Origin: Actinomycetota bacterium
Lineage (GTDB): Bacteria; Actinomycetota; Actinomycetes; Mycobacteriales; Mycobacteriaceae
Reading direction: 5' to 3'
NCBI GenBank assembly: GCA_018268465.1
Contig: JAFDWN010000010.1
Location: 27,664-91,663 of the forward strand
Length of the DNA: 64,000 nt
Part shown: positions 62,568 through 64,000 of the stretch, in pieces
Layout of the letters: each line of letters begins with the position of its first letter
How positions within the stretch are numbered: the stretch's first letter is position 1
Program-made: the position numbers and the translations under genes
The notes under the pieces: model-generated
Told to the model about the DNA's origin: nothing
Databases searched by the model: none
Seen by the model: only the letters and a program-made list of their open reading frames with translations

Positions 62568-64000
62568 GGTTGTACCTCCTGGACGGTGGTCGTTCCGGTG
62601 GCGTGCCGGATGACGTTGTGTTCGGTGATGTCGGGACCTTCGAGTTCGGCGACCAGCCGTTGTTTGTGCATCACCAGTACGCGATCGGCCAGACCGATGA
62701 GCTCGGGCAGGTCGGAGGACACGAGCAGGACCGCGACGCCGGACTGCGCCAGTTCTTCGATGAGTGCGTAGATGTCGGCTTTGGCGCCGACGTCGACACC
62801 GCGGGTGGGCTCGTCGAGGATCAGTACCTTCGGATCTCTGGCCACACAGCGGGCCAGGAGGACCTTCTGCTGGTTACCGCCCGACAGCTGCCCCACCGGC
62901 TGGTCCAGCGACGCCGCCCGCAGCCGCATCGCCTCGGTCAGCGGCCGTGCGCTGCGCCGCCGGACACCCGGTGTCGTCCTGCCGAGTCGTCCACGGCCGC
63001 GCCGGGTGCCCAGACACACGTTGTCGGCGACCGACATCGACAGGAAAAGCCCTTGGGTCTTGCGGCTTTCGGGCAGCATGACGATACCCGCGCCTGCCGG
63101 TCCCGACATCCGGGTGAGATCGACGGCCGTGCCGTCGACGGTGACGGTGCCCGCGGCTGCCGCGTCGATCCCGGCGATCAGCCGGCACAGTTCGCTGCGG
63201 CCGGCGCCCACGATCCCGGCGAGCCCGACGACCTCGCCCCGGCGCACGTCGAGGTTCGCGGGTGAGATGTGGGCCGAGGCGACGCCGCGGACCGACAGGA
63301 TCGTGGGACGGGCGCCGGGAGACGGGCTGCGATGGAACAGTGTCTGCACGGGCCTGCCGACCATGGACGTCACGATCCGGTCCTCGGTCATGGCCCCGCG
63401 GTCCATGTGGTCGCTGACCACACCGTCGCGCAGCACGGTCACCTCGTCGGCGATCCTGGCGATCTCCTCCATGCGGTGGCTGATGTAGAGGATGGCCAGA
63501 CCGTTGTCCCGCAGTTCCTCGACGATGCCGAGCAACCGGTCCGCTTCACTTCGTGACAGCGCCGCGGTGGGTTCGTCGAGCACCAGCACGCGGGGCCGTT
63601 CGGCCAGCCCGCGAGCGATCTCCACGAGCTGTTGGGCGCCGGTGGTGAGCGCGGCGACCCGGGTACCGGGGGCGATGTCGGCGCCGATGCGGGCCAGTGC
63701 GGCTGCCGCATCGCCGGTGGCGCTGCGGCGGTCCAGGCGGCCCGCACGCAGCCGGGGCTCCCGCCCGAGCACGATGTTGTCGGCCACGGTGAGGTCGGGC
63801 ACCAGACTCAGCTCCTGGTGCACGACCGCGATACCGCGTGCTCGCGCGTCCCGGGGACCGGTGAGCTCGGTGCGGGTGCCGCCGATCTCCACGTGGCCGC
63901 TGTCGGCCGGTTCGGCACCGGACAGCACCTTGATCAGGGTGGATTTCCCTGCGCCGTTCTCGCCGGCGAGTACGTGCACCACCCCGGGCATCAGGTCCAG
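62564..64000 (-). CDS. Ribose/xylose-type ABC transporter ATPase (5' end beyond window)
   Basis: Double-ATPase subunit (RbsA/XylG type), 478 residues visible. First NBD: AGENGAGKSTLIKVL, LTTGAQQLVEIARGL in place of the usual signature, and LVLDEPTAALS. Second NBD: a degenerate Walker A GIVGAGRSELCRLIAG, the signature LSGGNQQKVLLARC and LILDEPTRGVDVGAKADIY. The degenerate second Walker A is normal for this family. The window ends just before the start of the first NBD, so about 20-30 N-terminal residues are missing. Confidence 0.92.
   Translation of the reverse strand: MDLMPGVVHVLAGENGAGKSTLIKVLSGAEPADSGHVEIGGTRTELTGPRDARARGIAVVHQELSLVPDLTVADNIVLGREPRLRAGRLDRRSATGDAAAALARIGADIAPGTRVAALTTGAQQLVEIARGLAERPRVLVLDEPTAALSRSEADRLLGIVEELRDNGLAILYISHRMEEIARIADEVTVLRDGVVSDHMDRGAMTEDRIVTSMVGRPVQTLFHRSPSPGARPTILSVRGVASAHISPANLDVRRGEVVGLAGIVGAGRSELCRLIAGIDAAAAGTVTVDGTAVDLTRMSGPAGAGIVMLPESRKTQGLFLSMSVADNVCLGTRRGRGRLGRTTPGVRRRSARPLTEAMRLRAASLDQPVGQLSGGNQQKVLLARCVARDPKVLILDEPTRGVDVGAKADIYALIEELAQSGVAVLLVSSDLPELIGLADRVLVMHKQRLVAELEGPDITEHNVIRHATGTTTVQEVQP

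Overview
The window looks like the chromosome of a fast-growing mycobacterium (Mycolicibacterium type). It is very GC-rich and carries ergothioneine genes (egtA, egtB), MurT/GatD, a LucA-like protein, a PepA-like protease, a mycobacterial alpha-isopropylmalate synthase and an aspartokinase with an internal beta-subunit start. From memory, the backbone order matches M. tuberculosis Rv3703c to Rv3723 (egtB-egtA ... asd-ask, leuA, dnaQ-like, murT-gatD, recR-ybaB, amidase, SRPBCC, FAD oxidoreductase/methyltransferase, dnaX, aspartate aminotransferase, SRP RNA, tRNA-Ser, lucA). Accessory blocks are spliced into that order.

Left part (1-5.3 kb, minus strand): 5' part of egtB, egtA, a secreted PknH-type sensor-domain protein coupled to ohr, a monofunctional catalase preceded by a 20-bp tandem repeat, and a proline-rich membrane protein.

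Accessory block 1 (5.8-18.4 kb) is a ketone-carboxylation island. It holds a thiolase, an AcoR/AcxR-type activator lacking the sigma-54 contact loop, and a plus-strand operon: HyuA-like, small zinc-ribbon protein, second HyuA-like, HyuB-like, ApcE-like fifth subunit, then both subunits of a 3-oxoacid CoA-transferase. The predicted route is ketone + CO2 to 3-oxoacid, to 3-oxoacyl-CoA, then thiolysis. The five-gene layout resembles acetophenone carboxylase (apcABCDE), whereas the downstream enzymes fit acetone/acetoacetate. A 17-bp palindrome between the activator and the operon is partly repeated in front of the thiolase. A small CGNR-regulator/SDR cassette (18.4-20.2 kb) follows, bracketed by two imperfect copies of one gene junction.

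Middle part (20.2-38 kb): DUF4185 protein, asd-ask, nitroreductase, Ntn amidohydrolase, amtB with two GlnR-like boxes, an XRE-cupin regulator, an APC permease/amidohydrolase/TetR operon, leuA with a leucine leader peptide and attenuator, a SHOCT membrane protein, a DEDDh exonuclease, murT-gatD and a DUF559-type protein. Three copies of a 60-bp imperfect palindrome lie at gene edges in this part.

Accessory block 2 (38.3-42.1 kb) is a second permease/amidohydrolase pair with a divergent TetR gene. Backbone genes from recR to lucA and a secreted protease follow (42.1-54 kb), including the SRP RNA and tRNA-Ser(GGA). The right end (54-64 kb) has a TetR-MpaB oxygenase pair and, on the minus strand, one apparent catabolic operon: ribose-type ABC importer, aldehyde dehydrogenase, PRISE-type reductase, NTF2-FMO flavin monooxygenase and serine esterase. 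The importer ATPase runs off the window end.
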